64,000 nt of DNA from Flavobacterium fluviatile (GTDB taxonomy: Bacteria > Bacteroidota > Bacteroidia > Flavobacteriales > Flavobacteriaceae). The DNA lies in contig NZ_JAADZW010000005.1 of assembly GCF_010645065.1 (NCBI RefSeq), positions 124,001-188,000 of the forward strand, read 5' to 3'. Within the stretch, counting starts at the first letter, position 1; each line of letters starts with the position of its first letter. The position numbers and the translations under genes are program-made. Shown piece after piece: positions 44,461-53,647 of this stretch. Below the pieces are notes generated by a model. That model saw only the letters and a list, made by a program, of their open reading frames with translations, was not told the DNA's origin and did no database searches.

Positions 44461-45123
44461 ATGATTGAGTCGTATAAAAAGAATCTTTTTATAGAATTTT
44501 CAGGCTGGTTTATAAAACTTGCTGATTTTGCGGATCGGGCAGAGGATGCGTACAGTTTACCTAAGATTGAGTTGGTATTACATACGGGAAATATAATTCG
44601 GGGCTGTATAATAGGTTATGACAGAACCAGACAGGAAAAACTATTGATGGTGATGGGAATTCCTGATTCTAATCCAAAATCTGAAATTACACTGATTCCC
44701 GAATCTCAGGTGGCAGCGGTAACTTTCATGGACGCTGATGAAACACTAAGAGTGCTTGAACCTGATTCTGTAGTAAGTAGTTTAGAATTAAAGCGTACCG
44801 CTAAAAAAGTGGAAGAAGATTTAGAAAAGAGTACTGCGTCTAAAATCAATTTAAATTTAGACACAGAAAATTATCCGGAAGAAAACCGAAAGCTTATTTT
44901 GGAAACGATTAAATTTTTACCCTCAATTTTTGAATCACTAACTGAAGATGAATTAGGAAAAAAAGCAGTCGTTGAAAGTATAGAAAATATTAAAATTTCA
45001 ATAGCCGAAGCTGATTCAATTGTTTTAAACAATAAAGAGCTTCATATCAAAACAAGTTCTGGATACAAGTTCCCTCACAAAGAAAAGGAAAGGATCAAAA
45101 GAGAGATCGAGAGTGTTTTGTAA
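44461..45123 (+). CDS. Hypothetical protein with possible Sm-like N-terminal domain
   Basis: The 220-residue product has a beta-rich N-terminal part (about 30-95), with IELVLHTGNIIRGCIIGYDR and VAAVTFMDADETLRVLEP, which recalls the bent sheet of Sm-like domains (strand, GxxxxGxxxgyD turn). The likeness is weak and by eye. The C-terminal 85 residues are paralogous to the preceding small protein. The gene starts directly after the previous stop and is followed by a very strong terminator that closes cassette 6. Confidence 0.8.
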   Translation: MIESYKKNLFIEFSGWFIKLADFADRAEDAYSLPKIELVLHTGNIIRGCIIGYDRTRQEKLLMVMGIPDSNPKSEITLIPESQVAAVTFMDADETLRVLEPDSVVSSLELKRTAKKVEEDLEKSTASKINLNLDTENYPEENRKLILETIKFLPSIFESLTEDELGKKAVVESIENIKISIAEADSIVLNNKELHIKTSSGYKFPHKEKERIKREIESVL

Positions 45124-45148
45124 TTATTTTTTTTTTCAATTTGGTAGA

Positions 45149-45195
45149 AAAAGGCAATTCTGGAGACAAATTTCAGAATTGCCTTTTGATTTTTA
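45149..45195 (+). terminator. Strong terminator of cassette 6
   Basis: A perfect 14-bp stem is formed by AAAAGGCAATTCTG (45149-45162) and CAGAATTGCCTTTT (45174-45187), followed by GATTTTT. It separates the preceding cassette from the giant surface-protein cassette. Confidence 0.93.
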
Positions 45196-45215
45196 ATACA
45201 ATTCAGAATAGATAA

Positions 45216-45262
45216 ATCATTATTTATAGTGATGTGTGAAATTTCAGGCAACGATATTTTTG
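45216..45262 (+). promoter_or_regulatory. Island palindrome-promoter, copy 7 (giant surface protein)
   Basis: ATCATTATTTATAGTGAT (45216-45233), 21 bp, then TATTTTTG (45255-45262). ATG 45299 is 36 bp further. This copy ties the surface protein to the same control as the other cassettes. Confidence 0.82.
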
Positions 45263-45298
45263 TTGTTTAAAAAGATGTTTAAATTATAGTAAAACAGA

Positions 45299-48200
45299 AT
45301 GAATAACTTTAAAGATACTTTCAGCAGAATAACTAAAATTTGTATTATTTTTTATCTGTTTGCATGCGTTGCAGAAGTGTATAGTCAGGACAAAAAGCTG
45401 ATAATTTCAAAACCGGTTTTATCAAAATTCTCTGCTCAGGGGAATATTTATAAAGAATCCGATAAAGCCTCAGTGGCCACTTCAGAAAAAAAGGTTATCC
45501 ACACTAAAAACAAAACGTCGAAGACGGCAAAGATGGCTGCAGACACCCAGCCTCCTGCCTTAACTTGTCTTCCAAACAAACAATTATATTGTGGTAGTTT
45601 AGTTCCAAATTACTTAAGCGAGTTGATTGTTACTGATGATTCAGGAGGAGATATATATCTTACACAATCCACCGCAGGAACTAAGTTTTATGACGGAATG
45701 ACAATTGTGTTTACTGCAGAAGACGAAGCAGGAAACAAAAGTAGCTGTTCCATAACAATATCAGCCATAAGTCCTGACGTTACACCTCCTACATTTACTT
45801 GTCCGACGGGCTTAACTCTAAATTGTGGTGATGTGCTTCCGAATTACGCAACCAGTCCAATAATGAATTTAAATGATGATTGTAGTATTAAATTAAGTTA
45901 TATAATGACACCACCACCAGGCACTCCTTTCTATGATGGTATCCCGGTTCAGATAGAATATTTTGATAAGCCTGGAAATACTGGCAACAGATCAGTATGT
46001 AATTTTACTGTTAGCATGGCTACTCCGGATGTAACAAATCCGGTATTTGTTTATTGTCCCGGAACACAAAGTTTACCTTGCGGTGCCGTATTGCCGGATT
46101 ACAGAACTTTGATAACTGCAAAAGATAATTGTTTTGGTAATTTAACAGTATCACAAAGTCCTGATGTTGGCACTGCCTTTACTCCGGGAATGACAGTTAC
46201 TATGACACTAAGGGATGCAGCAAATAATGCTTCGACCTGCAGTTTTGTTGTTAACGCTTCCGCAGATACTACCAAGCCAACGATTACCTGTCCGGGAAAC
46301 CAGAGCCTTTCTTGCGGTTCGGTTTTACCGGATTACAGAAGTTTGGTCACCGCTACGGATAATTGTACCACCAATCCAACTATTACACAAACTCCTGTCG
46401 CAGGAAGTGCGTTTACAAGCGGAATGACCGTTACGATGCGCGCTACCGATGCTTCTGGCAATTTTCAGACCTGCAGTTTTGTTGTGAATGCTTCCGCAGA
46501 TATAACCAAGCCAACGATTACCTGCCCTGGAAACCAGAGCCTTTCGTGCGGTTCGGCTTTACCGGATTACAGAAGTTTGGTCACCGCTACGGATAATTGT
46601 ACCACCAATCCAACTATTACACAAACTCCTGTCGCAGGAAGTGCGTTTACAAGCGGAATGACCGTTACGATGCGCGCTACCGATGCTTCTGGCAATTTTC
46701 AGACCTGCAGTTTTGTTGTGAACGCTTCCGCAGATATTACCAAGCCAACGATTACCTGCCAGGGAAGCCAGAGCCTTTCTTGTGGTTCGGTTTTACCGGA
46801 TTACAGAAGTTTAGTCACAGCTACAGATAATTGTACTTCAAGCCCGACTGTTACGCAAACACCTGCAGCCGGAAGCACTTTTACCAGCGGAATGACCGTA
46901 ACGATGCGTGCTACCGATGCTTCTGGCAATTTTCAGACCTGCAGTTTTGTAGTGAATGCTTCCGCAGATACCACCAAACCAACGATAACCTGCCCGGGAA
47001 GCCAGAGCCTTTCTTGCGGTTCAGCTTTACCTGACTACAGAAGTTTGATCACAGCGACAGACAATTGCACTTCAAGCCCGACTGTTACCCAAACCCCTGC
47101 AGCAGGAAGTGTCTTTACCAGCGGAATGACCGTTACGATGCGCGCTACCGATGCTACAGGCAATTTTCAGACCTGCAGTTTTGTAGTGAATGCTTCCGCA
47201 GATACCACCAAACCAACGATAACCTGCCCGGGAAACCAGAGCCTTTCTTGCGGTTCGGCTTTGCCGGATTACAGAAGTTTGGTCACGGCTACAGATAATT
47301 GTACCACCAATCCAACTATTACACAAACTCCTGTCGCAGGAAGTGCATTTACCAGCGGAATGACCGTTACGATGCGCGCTACCGATGCTTCTGGCAATTT
47401 TCAGACCTGCAGTTTTATTGTTAACGCTTTCGCAGATATTACCAAGCCAACGATTACATGTCCGGGAAGCCAGAGCCTTTCTTGCGGTTCGGTTTTACCG
47501 GATTACAGAAGTTTGGTCACCGCTACAGACAATTGTACCACTAATCCAACTATTACACAAACTCCGGTCGCAGGAAGCGCGTTTACCAGCGGAATGACCG
47601 TAACGATGCGCGCTACTGATGCTTCAGGAAATTTTCAGACCTGCAGTTTTGTAGTGAATGCTTCCGCAGATATTACCAAGCCAACGATTACCTGTCCGGA
47701 AACCCAGACATTGGCACTGGGAAGTTTGTTGCCGGATTACAAAAATCTGGTTACAGTAATTGACGATTGTACTGTAAATCCAATAATAACGCAGACACCG
47801 GCAGCAGGTAGTGCTTTTATCGGCGGAATAAATGTTACGATGCGAGTGACTGATGCTTCCGGAAATTTTTCGACTTGCACTTTTGCAGTTAATGCTACAG
47901 GAAGTGATTTGCCACCAACCATAACATGTCCTTCTAATATGGAATTATACGCTAATTCTACTTTGCCTGATTATGTTTCATTTTTACCAACTGTGACTGA
48001 TGATTTTACAGATGGTTTTGATTTAGTTTTCACACAAACACCACCACAGGGAACTTTATTCACAGCCGATACTGATGTTACTATAACAGCTAAAGATGCT
48101 TCAGGAAATACTGCTTCATGTACTTTCTTAGTAAAACTGAAAACCGCTGCGGCTTCAATCGATTGTAAAACAACTTCATTTAATGTGGCTAACCTTAATG

Positions 48201-51200
48201 GACTCAATGGATTTACTATATACGGAGAAAAACTGACGCGTGAAGCCGGTTTTAGTGTAAATAACGCCGGAGACGTAAATGGTGATGGTATTACAGATTT
48301 GATAATTGGTGCCCCGGGAGATTATAATCCGTGGCATGGTGTTAAAAAAGAATATAAAATAATAAAAGGAGCAGCCTATGTAGTATTTGGCAAATCTTCA
48401 GGCTTTACACCAAATATTGATTTAGGTCTGCTTAATGGCAGTAATGGCTTTGCGATTCGAAACGATAATCCAAGTACAAATTTTCCGGTAACAGGTTATG
48501 ATGTAAGCAGTGCAGGTGATATTAATGGTGACGGAATAGGAGATTTTATGGTTAGTGATCCCTATCGACATTCTTCATATGGGTCTGAAGTGGGACATAC
48601 TTATGTGATATTTGGAAAAAGTTCTGGTTTTCCGGCAGAATTTAATTTGTCTGCACTAAACGGAACTAATGGTTTTACACTAATAGGAACTACAAATTAT
48701 GAAGATGCAGGTATAAGTATAGCGTCAGTTGAAGATATAAACGGCGACGGTTATCATGATATTGCAGCAATAACAGGTGGTTCCGGTGGAGGAAAAGGAA
48801 AGTGTTATATTGTTTACGGGAAAAGCAGCGGCTTCCCAGATGTAATTAGAACGAATCAGCTTAATGGCACAAATGGATTTGTTATTGAGGGTGACAATGT
48901 TACAGGAGAAATTGGACTATCTGTTGCCGGTTTAGGTGATGTTAATGGAGACGGAATTTCAGACATGGCAATAGGAAGTACTAATAATACAGGACAACAC
49001 CGTAAATATGTAATTTTTGGCCGTTCTTCAAATTTTCCATCAATTTTTAGTGTCTCCTTACTCAATGGAAGCAATGGTTTTGTAGTCGAAAATTCAACTA
49101 CTCATTTAAATTATGAAGGGATTAAAAAAGCAGGAGATCTCAATAATGACGGTTTAAATGATATGGCTATTTGCGGACTACATATTTTGTTTGGCAAAAC
49201 CGTTTTTCCAGCCGTAGTAGATGTAAACAATTTAGACGGTACAAATGGATTTACAATTAACGCTTCGGGTAATAAATTTGGCTACGCAGGAGATTTTAAC
49301 GCAGACGGTATCGATGATTATTTTTATCAATCGTACTCTTCTACTGTTGTTTTATTTGGGAGAAAAAATTGGGCTGCAGTGGTTAATTATAGCACAAGTG
49401 GAAAAATAGAAATATATGCCCCCTTCATTTCAAATAATAGTGCAAATTATGCTGGCGACGTTAATAATGACGGTATAAGTGATTTAATTATTGGTTATGG
49501 TCCTGATTCCTACGGAAATAATCTGAAAGTGAATTACAATCCGGGTATGTCATATGTAGTGTTTGGAAAAAAAACTGCCGATACCGAAAAACCAGTCATT
49601 GCCAATTGCCCTACTAATAAAGTTTTAGGTGTTGGAGATCCGATTCCAAATTACAAAACAACTGTTACCATAACGGACAATTGCGATAATGCACCAGTGT
49701 TCACCCAGACTCCCACAGCCGGAACGATTTATACTGGAGGAACTCAGGAAATTAAATTAACAGCCACCGATGCTAACGGAAACGAGACTGTTTGTACTTT
49801 TAATCTAATGGAAACATTAGACGATCCTCCTGTAATGGAATGTCCTGTTAATCAGGAGCTATACGCCAGTTCTATGCTGCCTAATTATGTACGTTTTTTA
49901 AAAACAATTACGGATGATACCACACAATTAAATAAATTGATTTTTACACAAACACCTGCTGCAGGAACGTTATTTACTTCGGATACAGATGTTACGATTA
50001 CAGTAAAAGATAAAGCAGGGAATACCACTTCATGTACTTTTACAGTAAAATTGAAAACAGGCGGTTTTGATATAGATTGTAAAACATCCACTGTTAATAT
50101 AAATCAGCTGAATGGTATTAATGGATTTACAATTTTAGGGGAAGAGCCTGGTTCAAGAGCAGGTTTCAGTACGAGTAGAATTGGAGATGTTAACGGAGAT
50201 GGTACAGCCGATTTTATTATTGGAGCTCCCGGAGACTGGGGTTTAGGACAAGCCTATGTAGTTTTCGGTACAAAAACAGGTTTTCCTGCAAGTTTGAATG
50301 TTGCTAATCTAAATGGGTTAAATGGATTTAAAATTATTGATAGTGATTTAACTCCGCCAAGAAGAACTGCTTTTGACGTGAGTGATGCGGGCGATATTAA
50401 TGGAGATGGTGTTAATGATTTGATGCTTAGTGATCCTAATAAATATACAGAAGCAATATTTCACGCAGGAAGAGTTTATATAATTTATGGAAAAACAACT
50501 GCTTTTCCGGCACAATTTGATGTATCCTCTTTAGATGGTTCTAATGGTTTTTCTATCTTAGGAAAAACGAAAGATGAAGTTTTTGGTTATGGCATTGCCA
50601 ATGTTGGCGATTTTAACAATGATTCTTTTGATGATATTGGTATCGTTTCTCATAATGAAGGTTCAGGAAATATAAAAAAATGCTATATTTTATTTGGACG
50701 CAGTACCAACTTTCCTTCTGTAGTAGATATAGAAAGTATAAGCTCGTCTAATTCATTTATTGTTGAAGGAGATATCGGAAAAAATTTAGCTGGTATAGGA
50801 GATGTTAATGGTGACGGTATTTCTGATGTTGCTATTAGTGGTGATAATGAATTTAGATATGTGGTGTATGGTTCTGCCAGCCTTCCTGCAAAATTAAGTA
50901 CAACAAGTCTAAACGGCTCCAATGGTTTCAAAATTCAAAATTCTGCCACTCCACTCAAAACATCTTACTATTTTGAAATTAGAAGTGCTGGCGATATTAA
51001 TGGTGATTCATATAACGACATTGGTATTAATAATTTTATATTATTTGGAAAAAACACCTCCACGCCAGTAGTGGATTTAAAAGATTTGGATGGTACCAAT
51101 GGTTTTAAAATGAATGGGAGCGAGTTTGAATACTTACATTCCTATAGTTCTTTCGGGGATTTTAATAAAGACGGTTTTGACGATTATCTTTTACCTTATA

Positions 51201-53644
51201 GCTCTAAAATCCATGTTATTTATGGAAAAGCAAATTGGAATCCCTTATTGGATATCTTCTCGCTCGATTCTTCTGAAGGTTTAGTAATAAATACACCTTA
51301 TACATCAAAATATAGTTTGAGTTATTTAGGAGATGTTAATGGGGATGCTATAGACGACATTGGTATTGGCTCAACAAAAACGGTTTATGATTGGAAACCA
51401 AATGAAGATACTGGACGAATTCATGTACTTTACGGAAAAAAAGCTGAGGACAAGGAAAAACCAACTATAAAAAAATGTCCTGCTAATCAGGTTCTGGCTG
51501 TGAATGATCCAATTCCGGATTATACCAAAATAGTTGAGATAAAAGATAATTGTGATGTTAGCCCAATTATTACCCAATTACCAGCTGCAGGAACTGTTTT
51601 TAACGGAATAACCCAAGAAGTAACCATTACTGCAACTGATGCCAGTGGTAATATTGAAACTTGTAAATTCACTATTGCAGCTACTGTCATTGTAGATAAC
51701 GAAGCCCCTGCTTTAATTTGTCCTCTTGATCAACAATTAGCTTGCGGCAGTACCGTACCGGATTATACGACACTGGTTACCGTTACCGATAATTCAGATC
51801 CGTCGCCTGCAGTAACACAGAATCCGATTGCAGGAAGTGTTTTTACTGACGGAATGACAATCACCATTTCCGCCAAAGATGCTTCTAATAATGAATCGAT
51901 CTGTATTTTTAAAGTCAATACTGAGGCAGATGTCACCAAACCGGTTATCACTTGTATTGGAAATCAGACTTTGGGTTCCGGAAGCGTTTTGCCGGATTAT
52001 TCAGGATTGTTGACTGTAACCGACAATTGTGACGCTGCACCGGTAATTACGCAAAATCCCGTTGCAGGAAGTGCTTTTGTTGACGGAATGCAGGTAACTA
52101 TGACTGCGAAAGACGCTTCGAACAACGAATCAGCATGCAGTTTTATCGTAAATGCTTCAGCTGACATTACAAAACCTGTTATTGCCTGTATCGGGGATCA
52201 GACACTTACTTGCGGCGGAACTGTACCGGATTATACGACAATGGTTACCGTTACCGATAATTCAGATCCGTCGCCTGCAGTAACACAGAATCCGATTGCA
52301 GGAAGTGTTTTTACTGACGGTATGACAATCACCATTTCCGCCAAAGATGCTTCTAATAATGAATCAACCTGCAGTTTTAAAGTCAATACTGAATCAGACA
52401 TCACCAAACCGGTTATCACTTGTATCGGTAGCCAAAGCTTATCATGCAGTTCAGTTTTACCAGATTATACCCAAATGATAACGGCTACCGACAATTGTGA
52501 TCCTTCACCTGTAATTACTCAAAATCCTTTACCCGGAACTCCTTTTACAAATGGAATGGCAGTTACAATACTGGCTAAAGATGCCGCTGATAATGAATCT
52601 GTCTGCAGTTTTACAATTAATTTAGCTCCTGATAACACCAAGCCGGTAATAAGCTGTATTAGCAATCAAACTGTGGCAGCCAATGCAATTCTGAGCGATT
52701 ATAGAAGCCAGGTAACAGTTACAGATAATTGCGGGTCAAATCCAACCGTAATTCAGACTCCGGCCGCCGGTGTTGCAGTTAGCGATGGTATGATAGTTCA
52801 GATGAGTGTATCTGATGATAGCGGAAATACATCGTCTTGTTCTTTTATAATCAATACTATCGCAGATCCAGATATACAAGCTCCGGTAATTACCTGTTTA
52901 TTAAATCAAAAAGTAACTTGTAATATATCTAAGGTTCCTGATTTTACCACAAAAGTTTTAGTAACTGACAACAAAGATCCAAAACCTGCAATAAAACAAA
53001 GTCCGCCTGCAGGAAGTGTTTTTACGGATGGAATGACTATCACGATCACTGCTACGGATGTATCTTCAAATAAAGCCGAATGTTCATTTAATGTAGATTC
53101 AGATGTTGTACTTGTAGATGCCGGGAATGATGTTGAAATAAAACAAGGGGAGCTTATACAATTAGAAGCTACTGCAACGGAAGAGGGTACTTTTAAATGG
53201 AGCCCGGCAAAAGGAGTGAGCAATGCATCTGTATTTAACCCATTCTTTAATCCGGATATAACAACAACTTACACAGTTTCATTTACTACTAAAGAGGGCT
53301 GTGAAGTACATGATTCTGTAATTATTTCGGTTGAGCCGAAGGAAAAAGATGAGACCAGATATGGTTTTTCTCCAAACAATGACGGTATAAATGATTTTTG
53401 GCTAATTGATGGTATTGCAAAGTATCCTATAAATGAAGTTTTGATTTATAACAGCTGGGGAGATTTGGTTTTCCAGACGACAGGTTATAATAATACTACA
53501 AATGTTTTTAGCGGACTTGCCAATAAAAAAAGAAAAATTGGAGCCGATGAACTTCCTGAAGGTACTTATTTTTTCGAAATCAAGCCTAATTCAGTAACGC
53601 ATCACTTCAAAAAATTAAAAGGATACCTTGTTTTAAAACGTTAA
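45299..53644 (+). CDS. Giant T9SS surface protein: 20 HYR repeats, two FG-GAP propellers, type B sorting domain
   Basis: The 2781-residue protein has an N-terminal signal (IFYLFACVAEVYSQ). Eleven HYR (hyalin-like) repeats cover about 82-949, six nearly identical. A propeller of seven FG-GAP repeats (about 960-1425, with GDVNGDGITDLIIGAPGD) follows, then two HYR, a second seven-blade FG-GAP propeller (about 1594-2047, GDVNGDGTADFIIGAPGD) and seven more HYR. An Ig/PKD-like domain (about 2605-2680) and a gliding-type C-terminal sorting domain (YGFSPNNDGINDFWLI, then YFFEIKPN and KGYLVLKR) end it. DxNxDGxxD loops bind calcium in integrin-like propellers. T9SS export to the cell surface as an adhesin is expected. 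The PorP/SprF-like partner follows after 3 bp. Confidence 0.95.
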   Translation: MNNFKDTFSRITKICIIFYLFACVAEVYSQDKKLIISKPVLSKFSAQGNIYKESDKASVATSEKKVIHTKNKTSKTAKMAADTQPPALTCLPNKQLYCGSLVPNYLSELIVTDDSGGDIYLTQSTAGTKFYDGMTIVFTAEDEAGNKSSCSITISAISPDVTPPTFTCPTGLTLNCGDVLPNYATSPIMNLNDDCSIKLSYIMTPPPGTPFYDGIPVQIEYFDKPGNTGNRSVCNFTVSMATPDVTNPVFVYCPGTQSLPCGAVLPDYRTLITAKDNCFGNLTVSQSPDVGTAFTPGMTVTMTLRDAANNASTCSFVVNASADTTKPTITCPGNQSLSCGSVLPDYRSLVTATDNCTTNPTITQTPVAGSAFTSGMTVTMRATDASGNFQTCSFVVNASADITKPTITCPGNQSLSCGSALPDYRSLVTATDNCTTNPTITQTPVAGSAFTSGMTVTMRATDASGNFQTCSFVVNASADITKPTITCQGSQSLSCGSVLPDYRSLVTATDNCTSSPTVTQTPAAGSTFTSGMTVTMRATDASGNFQTCSFVVNASADTTKPTITCPGSQSLSCGSALPDYRSLITATDNCTSSPTVTQTPAAGSVFTSGMTVTMRATDATGNFQTCSFVVNASADTTKPTITCPGNQSLSCGSALPDYRSLVTATDNCTTNPTITQTPVAGSAFTSGMTVTMRATDASGNFQTCSFIVNAFADITKPTITCPGSQSLSCGSVLPDYRSLVTATDNCTTNPTITQTPVAGSAFTSGMTVTMRATDASGNFQTCSFVVNASADITKPTITCPETQTLALGSLLPDYKNLVTVIDDCTVNPIITQTPAAGSAFIGGINVTMRVTDASGNFSTCTFAVNATGSDLPPTITCPSNMELYANSTLPDYVSFLPTVTDDFTDGFDLVFTQTPPQGTLFTADTDVTITAKDASGNTASCTFLVKLKTAAASIDCKTTSFNVANLNGLNGFTIYGEKLTREAGFSVNNAGDVNGDGITDLIIGAPGDYNPWHGVKKEYKIIKGAAYVVFGKSSGFTPNIDLGLLNGSNGFAIRNDNPSTNFPVTGYDVSSAGDINGDGIGDFMVSDPYRHSSYGSEVGHTYVIFGKSSGFPAEFNLSALNGTNGFTLIGTTNYEDAGISIASVEDINGDGYHDIAAITGGSGGGKGKCYIVYGKSSGFPDVIRTNQLNGTNGFVIEGDNVTGEIGLSVAGLGDVNGDGISDMAIGSTNNTGQHRKYVIFGRSSNFPSIFSVSLLNGSNGFVVENSTTHLNYEGIKKAGDLNNDGLNDMAICGLHILFGKTVFPAVVDVNNLDGTNGFTINASGNKFGYAGDFNADGIDDYFYQSYSSTVVLFGRKNWAAVVNYSTSGKIEIYAPFISNNSANYAGDVNNDGISDLIIGYGPDSYGNNLKVNYNPGMSYVVFGKKTADTEKPVIANCPTNKVLGVGDPIPNYKTTVTITDNCDNAPVFTQTPTAGTIYTGGTQEIKLTATDANGNETVCTFNLMETLDDPPVMECPVNQELYASSMLPNYVRFLKTITDDTTQLNKLIFTQTPAAGTLFTSDTDVTITVKDKAGNTTSCTFTVKLKTGGFDIDCKTSTVNINQLNGINGFTILGEEPGSRAGFSTSRIGDVNGDGTADFIIGAPGDWGLGQAYVVFGTKTGFPASLNVANLNGLNGFKIIDSDLTPPRRTAFDVSDAGDINGDGVNDLMLSDPNKYTEAIFHAGRVYIIYGKTTAFPAQFDVSSLDGSNGFSILGKTKDEVFGYGIANVGDFNNDSFDDIGIVSHNEGSGNIKKCYILFGRSTNFPSVVDIESISSSNSFIVEGDIGKNLAGIGDVNGDGISDVAISGDNEFRYVVYGSASLPAKLSTTSLNGSNGFKIQNSATPLKTSYYFEIRSAGDINGDSYNDIGINNFILFGKNTSTPVVDLKDLDGTNGFKMNGSEFEYLHSYSSFGDFNKDGFDDYLLPYSSKIHVIYGKANWNPLLDIFSLDSSEGLVINTPYTSKYSLSYLGDVNGDAIDDIGIGSTKTVYDWKPNEDTGRIHVLYGKKAEDKEKPTIKKCPANQVLAVNDPIPDYTKIVEIKDNCDVSPIITQLPAAGTVFNGITQEVTITATDASGNIETCKFTIAATVIVDNEAPALICPLDQQLACGSTVPDYTTLVTVTDNSDPSPAVTQNPIAGSVFTDGMTITISAKDASNNESICIFKVNTEADVTKPVITCIGNQTLGSGSVLPDYSGLLTVTDNCDAAPVITQNPVAGSAFVDGMQVTMTAKDASNNESACSFIVNASADITKPVIACIGDQTLTCGGTVPDYTTMVTVTDNSDPSPAVTQNPIAGSVFTDGMTITISAKDASNNESTCSFKVNTESDITKPVITCIGSQSLSCSSVLPDYTQMITATDNCDPSPVITQNPLPGTPFTNGMAVTILAKDAADNESVCSFTINLAPDNTKPVISCISNQTVAANAILSDYRSQVTVTDNCGSNPTVIQTPAAGVAVSDGMIVQMSVSDDSGNTSSCSFIINTIADPDIQAPVITCLLNQKVTCNISKVPDFTTKVLVTDNKDPKPAIKQSPPAGSVFTDGMTITITATDVSSNKAECSFNVDSDVVLVDAGNDVEIKQGELIQLEATATEEGTFKWSPAKGVSNASVFNPFFNPDITTTYTVSFTTKEGCEVHDSVIISVEPKEKDETRYGFSPNNDGINDFWLIDGIAKYPINEVLIYNSWGDLVFQTTGYNNTTNVFSGLANKKRKIGADELPEGTYFFEIKPNSVTHHFKKLKGYLVLKR
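46262..47665 (+). repeat. Tandem array of six 234-bp HYR-coding units
   Basis: Six units of exactly 78 codons run in tandem with very high nucleotide identity. Each begins Ala-Asp-(Thr or Ile)-Thr-Lys-Pro-Thr-Ile-Thr-Cys. Variants differ in few words (GNQ or GSQ, TTNPTITQTPV or SSPTVTQTPA), which are shuffled between units as expected from unequal crossing-over. A seventh, diverged unit follows at 47666. Assembly errors in copy number are possible. Confidence 0.95.
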
Positions 53645-53647
53645 TTA

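Noticed and set aside
13059..45123. Island as a known anti-phage or type VI secretion/toxin locus
   Set aside because: No nuclease, helicase, reverse transcriptase, TIR, Rhs, VgrG, Hcp or PAAR-like sequence was recognised; a toxin-immunity link remains only a guess from DUF1266-like and small acidic proteins.
12814..45233. Palindromes read as terminators or mobile-element ends
   Set aside because: The stems are short and AT-rich with no T-run, they stand before genes, and the fixed 21-bp spacing to TAnnTTTG fits a promoter element. No transposase or target duplication was seen.
46215..47597. Several short plus-strand frames repeating every 234 bp
   Set aside because: They are out-of-frame shadows of the HYR tandem repeats and have no start or signal features.
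46262..47665. Tandem repeats as a possible CRISPR array
   Set aside because: The units are 234 bp with no unique spacers, lie inside a long coding frame and encode HYR domains; no cas genes are present.
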